22,814 nucleotides of DNA from JBBQKP01 sp038326995 (lineage in GTDB: Bacteria > Planctomycetota > Phycisphaerae > Tepidisphaerales > Tepidisphaeraceae), in assembly GCA_038326995.1 (NCBI GenBank), contig JBBQKP010000034.1:1-22814 (forward strand), in the 5' to 3' direction. The stretch's first letter is position 1, and every line of letters starts with the position of its first letter. The translations under genes were made by a program, and so were the position numbers. The notes below the pieces were generated by a model that ran no database searches, was not told the origin of the DNA, and was given only the letters and a program-made list of their open reading frames with translations. Of this stretch, positions 16,362-22,814 are shown in pieces.

Positions 16362-17408
16362 TTAGCCTCGATTGATGTCGGCCGAGTCGGGCCGGGCGGC
16401 GTTCTTGGTATGTTTGCGGATGGCCAGATCAATCGCCATGGAGATCGCGGCCCGCATGCTGTCGGGTCGTGCGCGGTTTTTGCCGACGATGTCGAACGCG
16501 GTGCCGTGATCAGGACTGGTGCGGATGATCGGCAAGCCAAGCGTGAGATTGACGCTTCGGTCGAAGCCGAGCAGTTTGACGGGAATGAGTCCCTGATCGT
16601 GATACATCGCGACGGCGGCGTCGAAGAGGCCGTCACGAATCTGGAGAAAAATAGTGTCGCCCGGGTAAGGCCCGGTGGCGTTGATGCCCTGGTCTCTGGC
16701 CATGCGGATCGCGGGCCGAATGATGCGTTCTTCTTCGTCGCCGAACTGTCCGTTTTCGCCCGCGTGTGGGTTGAGTCCGCAGACTGCGATGCGCGGGCTG
16801 GCGATGTCGAACCACTCGACCAATGCGTGGTGCAGCATTTCGAGCGGCCTGAATACGGCGCCGATGTTGAGCTGATTCCACACGCCCAGAAGCGGCACGT
16901 GCGTCGTCGCCAGCGCACATCGGATTGGCCCGCCTGCAAACATCATCGCGACGTGGCGTGCGTGTGTTCGCTGCTGGAAGAGTTCGGTGTGACCGGGAAA
17001 TTTGTAGCCCGCAAGCTTCCAGCTTTCCTTGGCGATGGGCGCGGTGACGACGGCGTCGACATGACCTGCCATGGCGGCGTCGATCGCGTCGACGCAGAAC
17101 CGCATCGAAGCCTCGCCGCCGATTTTGCTCGGCTCGCGAAGCGCGGTACCGAGGATGGAGTAGTCGTCGTAATCGATCAGCACGACATCATGCGGAAAGA
17201 CGGGCTGACGCGTTCCTGCCGGGGCACGCCACCAGAAGACGTCGAACTCCGCGGTGTCGGCGGCGTAGGTCAACAGCTCGTTCATTCCATAAATGACGAA
17301 CTTCGCACGATGACGCAACTGGGCGTCTGAAAGAGCCTTGACGACGACTTCCGGGCCGATTCCCGACGGGTCGCCCATGGTGATTGCGATGGTGGGGCGA
17401 TAGGTCAT
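16362..17408 (-). CDS. pdxA: 4-hydroxythreonine-4-phosphate dehydrogenase
   Basis: NAD-dependent oxidation of 4-phosphohydroxy-L-threonine in the DXP-dependent pyridoxal 5'-phosphate pathway. The 348-residue protein begins with TMGDPSGIGPE (10-20) and has the substrate loop PGHTE (138-142). The three metal-binding histidines are His170 (TTHVPL), His215 (GLNPHAGE) and His270 (MYHDQGLIPVKLL). The C-terminal block includes NLTLGLPIIRTSPDHGTAFD. All the expected residues are present. A C-terminal extension of about 30 residues follows. ATG 17408 overlaps the ribE stop by 4 bp (ATGA), so ribE and pdxA are co-transcribed and probably translationally coupled. Joining B2 and B6 pathways in one operon is not a metabolic necessity but makes a cofactor cluster. 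Confidence 0.95.
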   Translation of the reverse strand: MTYRPTIAITMGDPSGIGPEVVVKALSDAQLRHRAKFVIYGMNELLTYAADTAEFDVFWWRAPAGTRQPVFPHDVVLIDYDDYSILGTALREPSKIGGEASMRFCVDAIDAAMAGHVDAVVTAPIAKESWKLAGYKFPGHTELFQQRTHARHVAMMFAGGPIRCALATTHVPLLGVWNQLNIGAVFRPLEMLHHALVEWFDIASPRIAVCGLNPHAGENGQFGDEEERIIRPAIRMARDQGINATGPYPGDTIFLQIRDGLFDAAVAMYHDQGLIPVKLLGFDRSVNLTLGLPIIRTSPDHGTAFDIVGKNRARPDSMRAAISMAIDLAIRKHTKNAARPDSADINRG

Positions 17409-18022
17409 CGAGTCGCGGGGGCGGTGAAGTGCTGAAGATAATGAACGATTGTTTTCACGGTCATGTCGAACTCGACATTGAGCGGCCAGCCTACTGATCG
17501 CTTGCCGAGCTGCGTGACTTCAAGCGTGGTGGGAATCAGGGCGATCTCAAACCTCGGCCCGTCGACCGCGGCCAGCGTCAGACTCACACCGTCGAGTGTG
17601 ATCGAACCCTTGGGCACGAGATATCTGGCAAATTGTTCGTCCGCACAGGCCATGAGTCTCCACTCCTGAGCAACACCTTGCCCCGATGGTATGATCTGAC
17701 CAGTCACGCGAGCGGTTCCGTCGACGTGGCCCTGCACCATGTGCCCGCCCAACCGGTCGCCGATGCGGAGGGCACGTTCGACATGAACACGATCTCCTGG
17801 CCGAATCAGGCCCAGATTAGTCTTGTCGAGCGTTTCTGGAATCACGTCGAACCAGACATTGCCGGAATCAAACTGAGCGACGGTGAGGCAGGCGCCGTTG
17901 ATCGCGATCGACTCGCCCGGGGAAAGGTCTGTCCAATCGTGAGCAATCGAAAGACGTAAGCCTGAGGCAGAGGCCGCAGCGTGGTTGACAAGAGAAGATT
18001 GCTCGACCAGACCAGTGAACAT
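17405..18022 (-). CDS. ribE: Riboflavin synthase, alpha subunit
   Basis: Dismutates two 6,7-dimethyl-8-ribityllumazine into riboflavin and a pyrimidinedione, the final step of riboflavin synthesis. The 205-residue protein has the family's start MFTGLVEQ and two lumazine-binding domains in tandem: ESIAINGACLTV (37-48) and GHMVQGHVDGTARV (93-106), then SITLDGVSLTL in the second. The N-terminal residues MFTG are the classic signature. ATG 18022 has no Shine-Dalgarno. The stop overlaps the pdxA start by 4 bp. The upstream transglutaminase-like gene ends 42 bp away, so an operon of three genes or more is possible. No FMN riboswitch is seen before it. Confidence 0.95.
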   Translation of the reverse strand: MFTGLVEQSSLVNHAAASASGLRLSIAHDWTDLSPGESIAINGACLTVAQFDSGNVWFDVIPETLDKTNLGLIRPGDRVHVERALRIGDRLGGHMVQGHVDGTARVTGQIIPSGQGVAQEWRLMACADEQFARYLVPKGSITLDGVSLTLAAVDGPRFEIALIPTTLEVTQLGKRSVGWPLNVEFDMTVKTIVHYLQHFTAPATR

Positions 18023-18064
18023 TAGCCGAGTATAGGCGTAATGGCGGCCGAGTTGGAGAGATGA

Positions 18065-18877
18065 CTACGCGACGATCTCATCACAGATGACGAAGAACTT
18101 GCTGAGATCGGCCTGGCCGAAGCTGGTGGTCAGGGCGACGTCGGCGGCATCCCGGCCGCGTGCCATGAGAATTCGGCCGAGTCGGTGGGTGTTGAATCGG
18201 GCGTCAAAAACATACCACTTACCGCCGAGATAGGCCTCGAAGCACGCACTGAAATCCATTGGAGCACCGGGCACGATCGGAACATTTATGTCGCCGAGAT
18301 ATCCGGTCGCATAGCGAGCGGGAATGTTCATGCACCTGCAGAACGTGAGGGCGAGGTGTGTGAAATCCCGGCACACGCCCGTGCCCTCTGTATACGTGTC
18401 CCAAGCGGTCTTGGTCGGACGTGCACACGCGTAATCGAAGCGAACATTGGTGTGAACCCAGTTGCAGATCGCCTTCACGCGATGCCAGCCGGGCGGGGAT
18501 TGGCCAAACAAATTCCATGCGGTCTGCACGAGTTGATCGACCTCGCAATATCTGCTGGCGATGAGGAACTGCAGGACCTCGTCGGGCAACTGATGAACGG
18601 GCACTTCCGGTGCACTTTCGTCGTGCTGGTCGTGCATCACATCGTCGTAAATGACGGTTTGCGAGTGTAGACGCAGGTACCCCGGCGGCGCATTGATTCG
18701 CCCCACGATGTTGCCGAACGCGTCGGTGTAGAGCTTGATGGGAACGAACGGTTCAACGTGAAGCGTGTCGGGCGCCATCAGGTCGCGACGGCGATCGGGA
18801 TGCACGAACAGCATGAGCACCATTGGTGTGAGCTGGCGTACATCAAACTGAAGGTCGTAGCCGATTTTAATTTGCAT
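18065..18877 (-). CDS. Transglutaminase-like superfamily protein with altered catalytic motif
   Basis: A 270-residue cysteine-peptidase-fold protein. An N-terminal beta domain (about 1-80) precedes the transglutaminase-core region, with the nucleophile motif GTGVCRDFTHLALTFCR around Cys169 at about 166-182. PARYATGYLG follows (187-195). The next block usually contains HAW with the catalytic histidine; here it is MDFSACFEAYLGGKW (207-221), with Ser210 at the expected position. The Asp of the triad remains (FDAR, Asp225). His231 lies six residues after Asp225. Some relatives in this group may also lack HAW, so this may be a subgroup trait; checked on the reverse complement around 18186-18260. 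Related proteins occur beside cyanophycin-, NRPS- or stress-type genes, but here its role is unknown. It lies just upstream of ribE. Confidence 0.78.
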   Translation of the reverse strand: MQIKIGYDLQFDVRQLTPMVLMLFVHPDRRRDLMAPDTLHVEPFVPIKLYTDAFGNIVGRINAPPGYLRLHSQTVIYDDVMHDQHDESAPEVPVHQLPDEVLQFLIASRYCEVDQLVQTAWNLFGQSPPGWHRVKAICNWVHTNVRFDYACARPTKTAWDTYTEGTGVCRDFTHLALTFCRCMNIPARYATGYLGDINVPIVPGAPMDFSACFEAYLGGKWYVFDARFNTHRLGRILMARGRDAADVALTTSFGQADLSKFFVICDEIVA

Positions 18878-18950
18878 GTGAATTACTTACACGGCCTGTC
18901 CCGGCCGGATCATAAGCAAAATTGACGCAAATGTATTCGGGTGAAGCCCC

Positions 18951-19118
18951 ATGTGCCAGCGAATTTCACTGAGGATTTCACTGAGAATTTCCACTGAGGC
19001 TGTTACTGAGGCTGTCACTGACACTGTCACCGATTTTATCATCCAAGCGGTGTATCCTTTATTCCAAAAGAAATTTGCTCGCTCTCATCCGATGCGTACG
19101 AATAGATCTCAGCCTTGA
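18951..19118 (+). CDS. Possible 55-residue protein over a 12-bp repeat array
   Basis: ATG 18951 to TGA 19116-19118 is an open frame of 55 codons, too short to rank as secure. Its first half encodes a 4-residue periodicity produced by the repeat (ISLRISLR, then TEAVTEAVTDTVTD), and the second half contains FIIQAVYPLFQKKFARSH. No ribosome binding site stands out and no family is recognised. It may simply be a by-product of the repeat, because a 12-bp unit keeps any frame open. Confidence 0.2.
   Translation: MCQRISLRISLRISTEAVTEAVTDTVTDFIIQAVYPLFQKKFARSHPMRTNRSQP
18962..19034. repeat. Degenerate 12-bp tandem repeat array, six units
   Basis: Six head-to-tail units share a core like ACTGAG: AATTTCACTGAG, GATTTCACTGAG, a 13-bp AATTTCCACTGAG, GCTGTTACTGAG, GCTGTCACTGAC and ACTGTCACCGAT. 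The drift from the left pair to the right units suggests an old, decaying satellite. No known element type matches. Confidence 0.75.
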
Positions 19119-19549
19119 CAATCGATAGATAAACTGACTCTGGAGTGTGAGAAAGCGCAAGTCACCAATCCTTGAATTTTCTTTCGACGATTACCACGAT
19201 TTGGCGTACCTTAAACAGGAAGCTAGCCTTTCCGCGATTCGAGTCGAAATGTGAGGAACTACGGATTCGCGATATCAAGCACGCCAGCCGAACTGGAGAA
19301 AGCGACGGTCTCCGGTGGTGTGCCGACTAGGATTTTAGGATCGCGTGTCATCCGCGTTGATACTTCTTCTTGGCTCGACCGAGGGAATTTAGGAGGAAGT
19401 CTAAAGGCGCCGTTGAGCGACGATTTTGACCGTGGAGGATCCGATTTCACTGACTCAGCCGCGACCGACTCGACCATAACGACGCCAGTTTTAGTGCGGT
19501 TCTGACAATTGGCATCGATCCTAATAAGCAGGTCGCCAATTCTGGCGGT

Positions 19550-20022
19550 CTTGCACACGCGGCCTGTCGTGATGTGATTCGGATCGTCGGAACCATTGCA
19601 GTGATCGCATCGCTTGTTAGCTCCGACATCATCCAGGGCCATCGGCGAACGTTTCCGAAGGCCGATGCGTCCATGACGATGCTGTTTTAGGACTTCCTCA
19701 ACCCCGCCCGCGTGCTGATGTCGGTCTGCGCGTTTCTGGTCACTGGTCGCAGTTCGACAAACCTTGGCCGTCAGGATCTGCACTTTTCAAGTTCGTCAGC
19801 CACATCTTGGCGCCCGCAACGCTGGGAATTTACTTTCTTCATCCGCTCGTACAGGGCGTGCTGCAAAAGCTCGGATTCCACGGCTTGCGCTTGCCTGTTG
19901 CTCTGGGAGTGCCGATCCTGACGATACTCGTCTTCGTACTTTCCTCCGGACTCACGATCGCCATGATGCGGGTACCGGTGCTGAACTGGATCGCTGGTGC
20001 CCGCGTGGGCGGTAGACGCTAA
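19550..20022 (+). pseudogene. Remnant of an acyltransferase-3-like membrane protein gene
   Basis: Fragments that would belong together lie in two frames. In one frame is an N-terminal-like segment, RDVIRIVGTIAVIASLV (about 19569-19619), resembling the first helix of acyltransferase-3 proteins. After an in-frame TAG at 19688-19690 comes FLNPARVLMSVCAFLV. The frame then shifts near 19738-19745, and the C-terminal pattern continues: APATLGIYFLHPLVQGVL from 19807, with two further hydrophobic helices to the TAA at 20020-20022. The GIYFLHP motif is typical of this family's late helices. The N- and C-terminal-like pieces lie only about 70 bp apart, so most of the gene's middle is missing. This supports an internally deleted, frameshifted pseudogene. 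The family call is tentative because it rests on short motifs. Confidence 0.45.
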
Positions 20023-20153
20023 AAATCAAATCCCCCAGTCCAGAAACAGAATCAGATTCCTCTGAAGTAGATCGTCCCCGCGCGACGACGCACCCGAATA
20101 CACCGGGCGTACATCACACGCCATCCAATCTCCGTCACTCCCTCTGATCACCC

Positions 20154-20921
20154 ATGAATCCCTCCGCCACCGCCTACGGAAGCTACGCCCCGACCCGCAC
20201 CGAAGATTTTAAGATGGTCTCGATCGTTATTCCTGTTTACAACGAGGAACATACGATCGCCTTTCTTGTTGATCTGGTCGCGAAAGCAAAAATTCCCGGC
20301 GGGTTGAATCGGGAAATCATCTGCGTCAACGACTGCTCGAAAGACAACACCGGGGCCGTGCTCGACACCCTTCCCGCGAAATATCCGGACATTAAATTCG
20401 TCGTCTTCCATCAACCCGTCAATCAGGGCAAAGGCGCCGCGCTTCGCCGCGGGTTTCAGGAAGCCACTGGTGAGATCGTGCTGATCCAAGACGCTGATCT
20501 GGAATACGACCCCGCCGATTACGTCAAGCTCATCACACCCATTCTCGACTGCAAGGCCGACGTCGTATACGGATCGCGATTCATCGGTGAACCCCACCGT
20601 GTTCTTTACTTCTTCCACTTTCAGGCCAACAAGTTTCTTACGTTCCTCTCAAATTTAACCACCAATTTGAATTTGACCGACATGGAAGTCTGTTACAAGG
20701 TCTTCAAGAGAACGGTCCTGCAGAAGATGACACTCAAGTGCAATCGCTTCGGCTTCGAGCCCGAAGTCACCGCGAAGATTGCGAAGATGAGGCCGCGACT
20801 GCGAATCTACGAAGTCGGCGTTGCCTACTACGGCCGAAGCTACGAGGAAGGCAAAAAAATCACGTGGCGCGACGGATATCGCGCCGTCTTTGCCATCCTG
20901 CGATTCTGGGTCACGGACTGA
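20154..20921 (+). CDS. Family 2 glycosyltransferase, dolichyl-phosphate-mannose-synthase-like
   Basis: A 255-residue cytosolic GT-A-fold enzyme that probably moves a sugar from a nucleotide donor to a lipid carrier or glycan. Visible motifs are SIVIPVYNEE (23-32), ICVNDCSKDNT (56-66; the usual VDDGS is VNDCS here), QGKGAALRRG (91-100), the metal-binding IQDADLEYDP (111-120) and YGSRF (139-143). DMEVCYKVF (176-184) and YYGRSYEEGKKITWRDG (225-241) are hallmarks of the DPM1-like group. No C-terminal membrane helices are present. The start ATG 20154 gives a 20-residue leader before the fold; ATG 20214 (Met21) is an alternative. A small exported-type gene begins 11 bp after its stop, implying an operon. 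The N-for-D change at VND is mild and its effect unknown. Confidence 0.9.
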   Translation: MNPSATAYGSYAPTRTEDFKMVSIVIPVYNEEHTIAFLVDLVAKAKIPGGLNREIICVNDCSKDNTGAVLDTLPAKYPDIKFVVFHQPVNQGKGAALRRGFQEATGEIVLIQDADLEYDPADYVKLITPILDCKADVVYGSRFIGEPHRVLYFFHFQANKFLTFLSNLTTNLNLTDMEVCYKVFKRTVLQKMTLKCNRFGFEPEVTAKIAKMRPRLRIYEVGVAYYGRSYEEGKKITWRDGYRAVFAILRFWVTD

Positions 20922-20932
20922 TTTGAGAACTG

Positions 20933-21292
20933 ATGCACGTTTTGCTTCTAATCTTTCGTCTGCTGATCTGCGCATGCGTCGCACATGCTCCCATTCTTGC
21001 TCACGCCGATTCAACCACTCTACCCGCTTCATCACCGACTTCATCACCAACATCCGAACCGACTTCTGTTCCGGCTTCCGCTCCGGCCACTGCTCCGGCG
21101 TCATGGACGACCCGGCCCGTGCTCTGGCCCGCTGTTGACCCCGCGTCTAAAAACATTATCTCGATCGACGAGCAAGAATCCGGACCGTTCGCGTGGGCCG
21201 CCGCGGGCGTGGGCTTGGCCGGTGTAGCGGTCTCGATCGTTCTGATTCGCAGGCAAGTAGATCGCTCTTCAACTAGAGCCTCAGAAGAGTAG
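20933..21292 (+). CDS. Small membrane-anchored protein with Ser/Thr/Pro-rich linker
   Basis: A 119-residue protein with a likely signal peptide (about 1-25, ending LAHA). A low-complexity Ser/Thr/Pro/Ala linker (about 27-57) has tandem SPTS/PTSVP/APAT motifs, followed by a short unique stretch (VLWPAVDPASKN). A C-terminal membrane helix (about 86-106, WAAAGVGLAGVAVSIVLI) ends with a charged tail (RRQVDRSS). The linker could be O-glycosylated in exported proteins, but this is inference. It begins 11 bp after the glycosyltransferase stop, so the two are probably expressed together. No known family is recognised. Confidence 0.65.
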   Translation: MHVLLLIFRLLICACVAHAPILAHADSTTLPASSPTSSPTSEPTSVPASAPATAPASWTTRPVLWPAVDPASKNIISIDEQESGPFAWAAAGVGLAGVAVSIVLIRRQVDRSSTRASEE

Positions 21293-21378
21293 GACGGGAT
21301 TCATCCCGCTGTTTCACTGACCGAGTGCGGCACCGAGTCTGTGTATCTCTGCTTTTTTAAATTCAACCGGAGCTTCGC

Positions 21379-22814
21379 ATGCGATTCAGACTATTCACGG
21401 TGCTGGTTTTCATCTTGGCTGGCTTGGGTGCAGCTCCTGCGCGTGCGGAGTCGGTCTGGTGGGAGGCGGAAGATGCATCCGAAACCAATCTCCCCGCTCC
21501 GTCGCAAAACCCGTTCGCGCCAGAGAATCCGCAGCAGGCCGCAATGCTGAGCGGCGGGAAGTGGATCGGCTTCCAAGGCCCTCGCGATCGGCCGCTGTTC
21601 GCCGAGTATAAAGTGACGGTCGAAACTGCCGGAACGTATCGTCTGTTCTCGCGAAAGTTCTGGAAGCACGGGCCGTTCAAATGGCGATTCGACGCCGATG
21701 AATTTCGCAGCGTCGACGACTCCATTCACCTTCTCGACACCGTCGAACTAAGAAAATTTATCTGCGCTAACTGGGTCTCGCTCGGCACAGTTAGATTGCA
21801 ACCCGGCACGCACACCTTTCGCATCGAAAGCACGACCAACGACGGCGCGATCGCCTTCGACGCGTTCGTCCTGAGCAGCGCGCCGTTTTCACCGCGCGGC
21901 CCACTCAGGCCCGACCAGCCCTCGCCGCCCGCACCGGCTGGCTGGTTTAACTTCGAGCCGCCAGAAGATAAGCCATCCGAAGACAAAGATGGCTCGCCGA
22001 TTGATCTTCGATATCTCAACGAAAAATTCGCAGGCGAGAATGGCTTCATCCGAACCAAGGGCGAGTCGTTCATTCACGAAAAAACCGGCTTGCCCGTGCG
22101 CTTTTGGGGCGTGAACATGGGCCCCGATCTCTGGGCGATGGATAAGGTCGACGTGGATTATCTCGCACGCTGGATCGCGAAACGCGGGGTGAATCTCGTG
22201 CGGCTTCACGGGTCGATGTTCAAAAGCGACGCGCCAGGCGCCGGCACTTTCGAGCCCGAAAAACTCGAGCGTTTGCAATACGTCGTTGCCGCCCTGAAGC
22301 GAGAGGGGATTTACACTTCGCTTTCGATTTACTTCCCGCTCTGGCTCAACCTCAACGAATCCGACGGCTGGCCCGGCTACAAGGGGCAGCATCCGTTTGC
22401 GATCCTCTTTTTCGACCCTAAATTTCAGACAATGTATCGCGGCTGGTGGGAAAAAATTCTGACCTCTCCCAACCCGCACACGGGCGTCGCACTTAAGGAC
22501 GAGCCCGCGCTGATGTACCTCGAATTGTTGAATGAAGATTCGTTCTTTTTCTGGACGTTCACGCCGCACGAGAATGTTCCGAAAGAGCAAATGAGATCGC
22601 TCGAAGAACGATTCGCCCAGTGGGCCGGGGCGAAGTATGGGTCGGCCGAGAGTGCGATGAAGAAATGGAACGATGAAGGCCAGAAGGGCGACGCTGCACG
22701 CGACAACAGGCTCGGCCTGGTCGGACCCTGGCGGCTGGCGAATCGTCGTGACCTTAGATCACAAGACACCGCACGCTTCTTGTTTGAGACTCAGACCGCG
22801 TTCTATCGCGACAC
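21379..22814 (+). CDS. Secreted glycoside hydrolase, clan GH-A-like, C-terminus beyond window
   Basis: Predicted extracellular carbohydrate-active enzyme, 478 full codons visible. ATG 21379 follows GGAG with a 6-nt gap. A signal peptide of about 23 residues (LVFILAGLGAAPARA) precedes an N-terminal beta domain, about 24-175, with WWEAEDASETN and GAIAFDAFVLSS. This resembles a carbohydrate-binding or malectin-like module. After a Pro-rich linker (about 176-200), a (beta/alpha)8-type catalytic region begins near 223, with LPVRFWGVNMG, GVNLVRLHG and DEPALMYLELLNEDS. Asn385-Glu386 matches the acid/base NE pair of clan GH-A (GH5 and relatives). The nucleophile Glu lies outside the window. Family and substrate are not determinable here. 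A separate transcript from the preceding small protein is possible: 86 bp between them contain a short GGGATTCATCCC hairpin near 21296. Confidence 0.75.
   Translation, partial: MRFRLFTVLVFILAGLGAAPARAESVWWEAEDASETNLPAPSQNPFAPENPQQAAMLSGGKWIGFQGPRDRPLFAEYKVTVETAGTYRLFSRKFWKHGPFKWRFDADEFRSVDDSIHLLDTVELRKFICANWVSLGTVRLQPGTHTFRIESTTNDGAIAFDAFVLSSAPFSPRGPLRPDQPSPPAPAGWFNFEPPEDKPSEDKDGSPIDLRYLNEKFAGENGFIRTKGESFIHEKTGLPVRFWGVNMGPDLWAMDKVDVDYLARWIAKRGVNLVRLHGSMFKSDAPGAGTFEPEKLERLQYVVAALKREGIYTSLSIYFPLWLNLNESDGWPGYKGQHPFAILFFDPKFQTMYRGWWEKILTSPNPHTGVALKDEPALMYLELLNEDSFFFWTFTPHENVPKEQMRSLEERFAQWAGAKYGSAESAMKKWNDEGQKGDAARDNRLGLVGPWRLANRRDLRSQDTARFLFETQTAFYRD

Larger units (their letters stand above)
18878..19549. 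other. Gene-poor region with decayed repeats
   Basis: This stretch of about 670 bp has no convincing intact gene. It holds the 12-bp degenerate repeat array (18962-19034) inside a 55-codon frame, an AT-richer zone near 19040-19250, and a few short open frames without start context. From about 19550 rightwards, acyltransferase-like coding remnants appear in changing frames. The pattern suggests neutral decay of former coding DNA rather than a regulated region. Confidence 0.5.

Noticed and set aside
16329..17330. A 333-codon plus-strand open frame
   Set aside because: It is antisense to pdxA, which has all its active-site motifs, and the frame shows no domain.
19147..19254. A 35-codon frame starting GTG after TGGAG (plus strand)
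   Set aside because: The peptide looks plausible (SPILEFSFDDYHDLAY) but it is very short, unrecognised, and in a decaying region. Noted without enough support to list as a gene.
19259..19783. A 174-codon minus-strand open frame
   Set aside because: No family pattern or start context was seen and its frame is antisense to the acyltransferase-like fragments; treated as chance in decayed DNA.
21295..21308. Short hairpin CGGGAT-TC-ATCCCG
   Set aside because: The loop is only 2-4 nt and no T-run follows, so it does not meet the criteria for an intrinsic terminator.
1..22814. Search for tRNA, CRISPR, transposase and integrase
   Set aside because: No cloverleaf-like segments, spaced identical direct repeats or transposase motifs were recognised by eye; a tRNAscan or CRISPR tool was not available.

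Overview
The window looks like chromosomal DNA from a planctomycete. Two neighbouring predicted exported proteins carry a short N-terminal motif of the LEPR-XLL type (ELLESRSLM and EHVESRRML), which is typical of Planctomycetota. Many convincing genes lack a clear Shine-Dalgarno sequence, which also fits. A Phycisphaerae-like lineage is my guess only; no rRNA or other phylogenetic marker is present to test it. No tRNA, CRISPR array, integrase or intact insertion sequence was seen.

Left part (1-7567), mostly housekeeping. The N-terminal 342 codons of clpC run off the left edge on the minus strand. Then come a lone cytochrome oxidase subunit III-like gene and thiL (both minus). Divergent from thiL is a tightly coupled plus-strand trio: a DUF4920-type exported protein, a four-helix membrane protein and a 41-residue single-helix microprotein. 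They are linked by two ATGA stop/start overlaps. Next, on the minus strand, is a c-di-AMP module of cdaA (diadenylate cyclase) followed by its YbbR/CdaR-type regulator, then a NAD-dependent sugar epimerase/dehydratase.

Middle (7568-11176), secreted proteins. A subtilisin-like protease carries a C-terminal seven-repeat region that is probably a beta-propeller. It is followed by an RTX-type protein of about 22 glycine/aspartate nonapeptides, ending in a strong intrinsic terminator. An MFS transporter follows, overlapping by 35 bp, tail to tail, with smc.

Right part (11248-18877): smc, pdxA, ribE and a transglutaminase-like gene lie on the minus strand, with pdxA and ribE overlapping by 4 bp. 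From 18878 to about 20022 the DNA appears to be decaying: a degenerate 12-bp repeat array, then a frameshifted and internally deleted remnant that resembles an acyltransferase-3 gene. After that come a family-2 glycosyltransferase, a small signal-peptide/Ser-Thr-Pro linker/one-helix protein, and the start of a secreted clan GH-A-like glycoside hydrolase cut by the right edge.

The best candidates for something undescribed are the translationally coupled DUF4920/4TM/41-aa trio, the CdaA with an altered DGA motif (DLG), the transglutaminase that lacks the usual catalytic histidine position, and the protease-propeller/RTX pair. I saw no clear multi-gene defence system or other spectacular new system.
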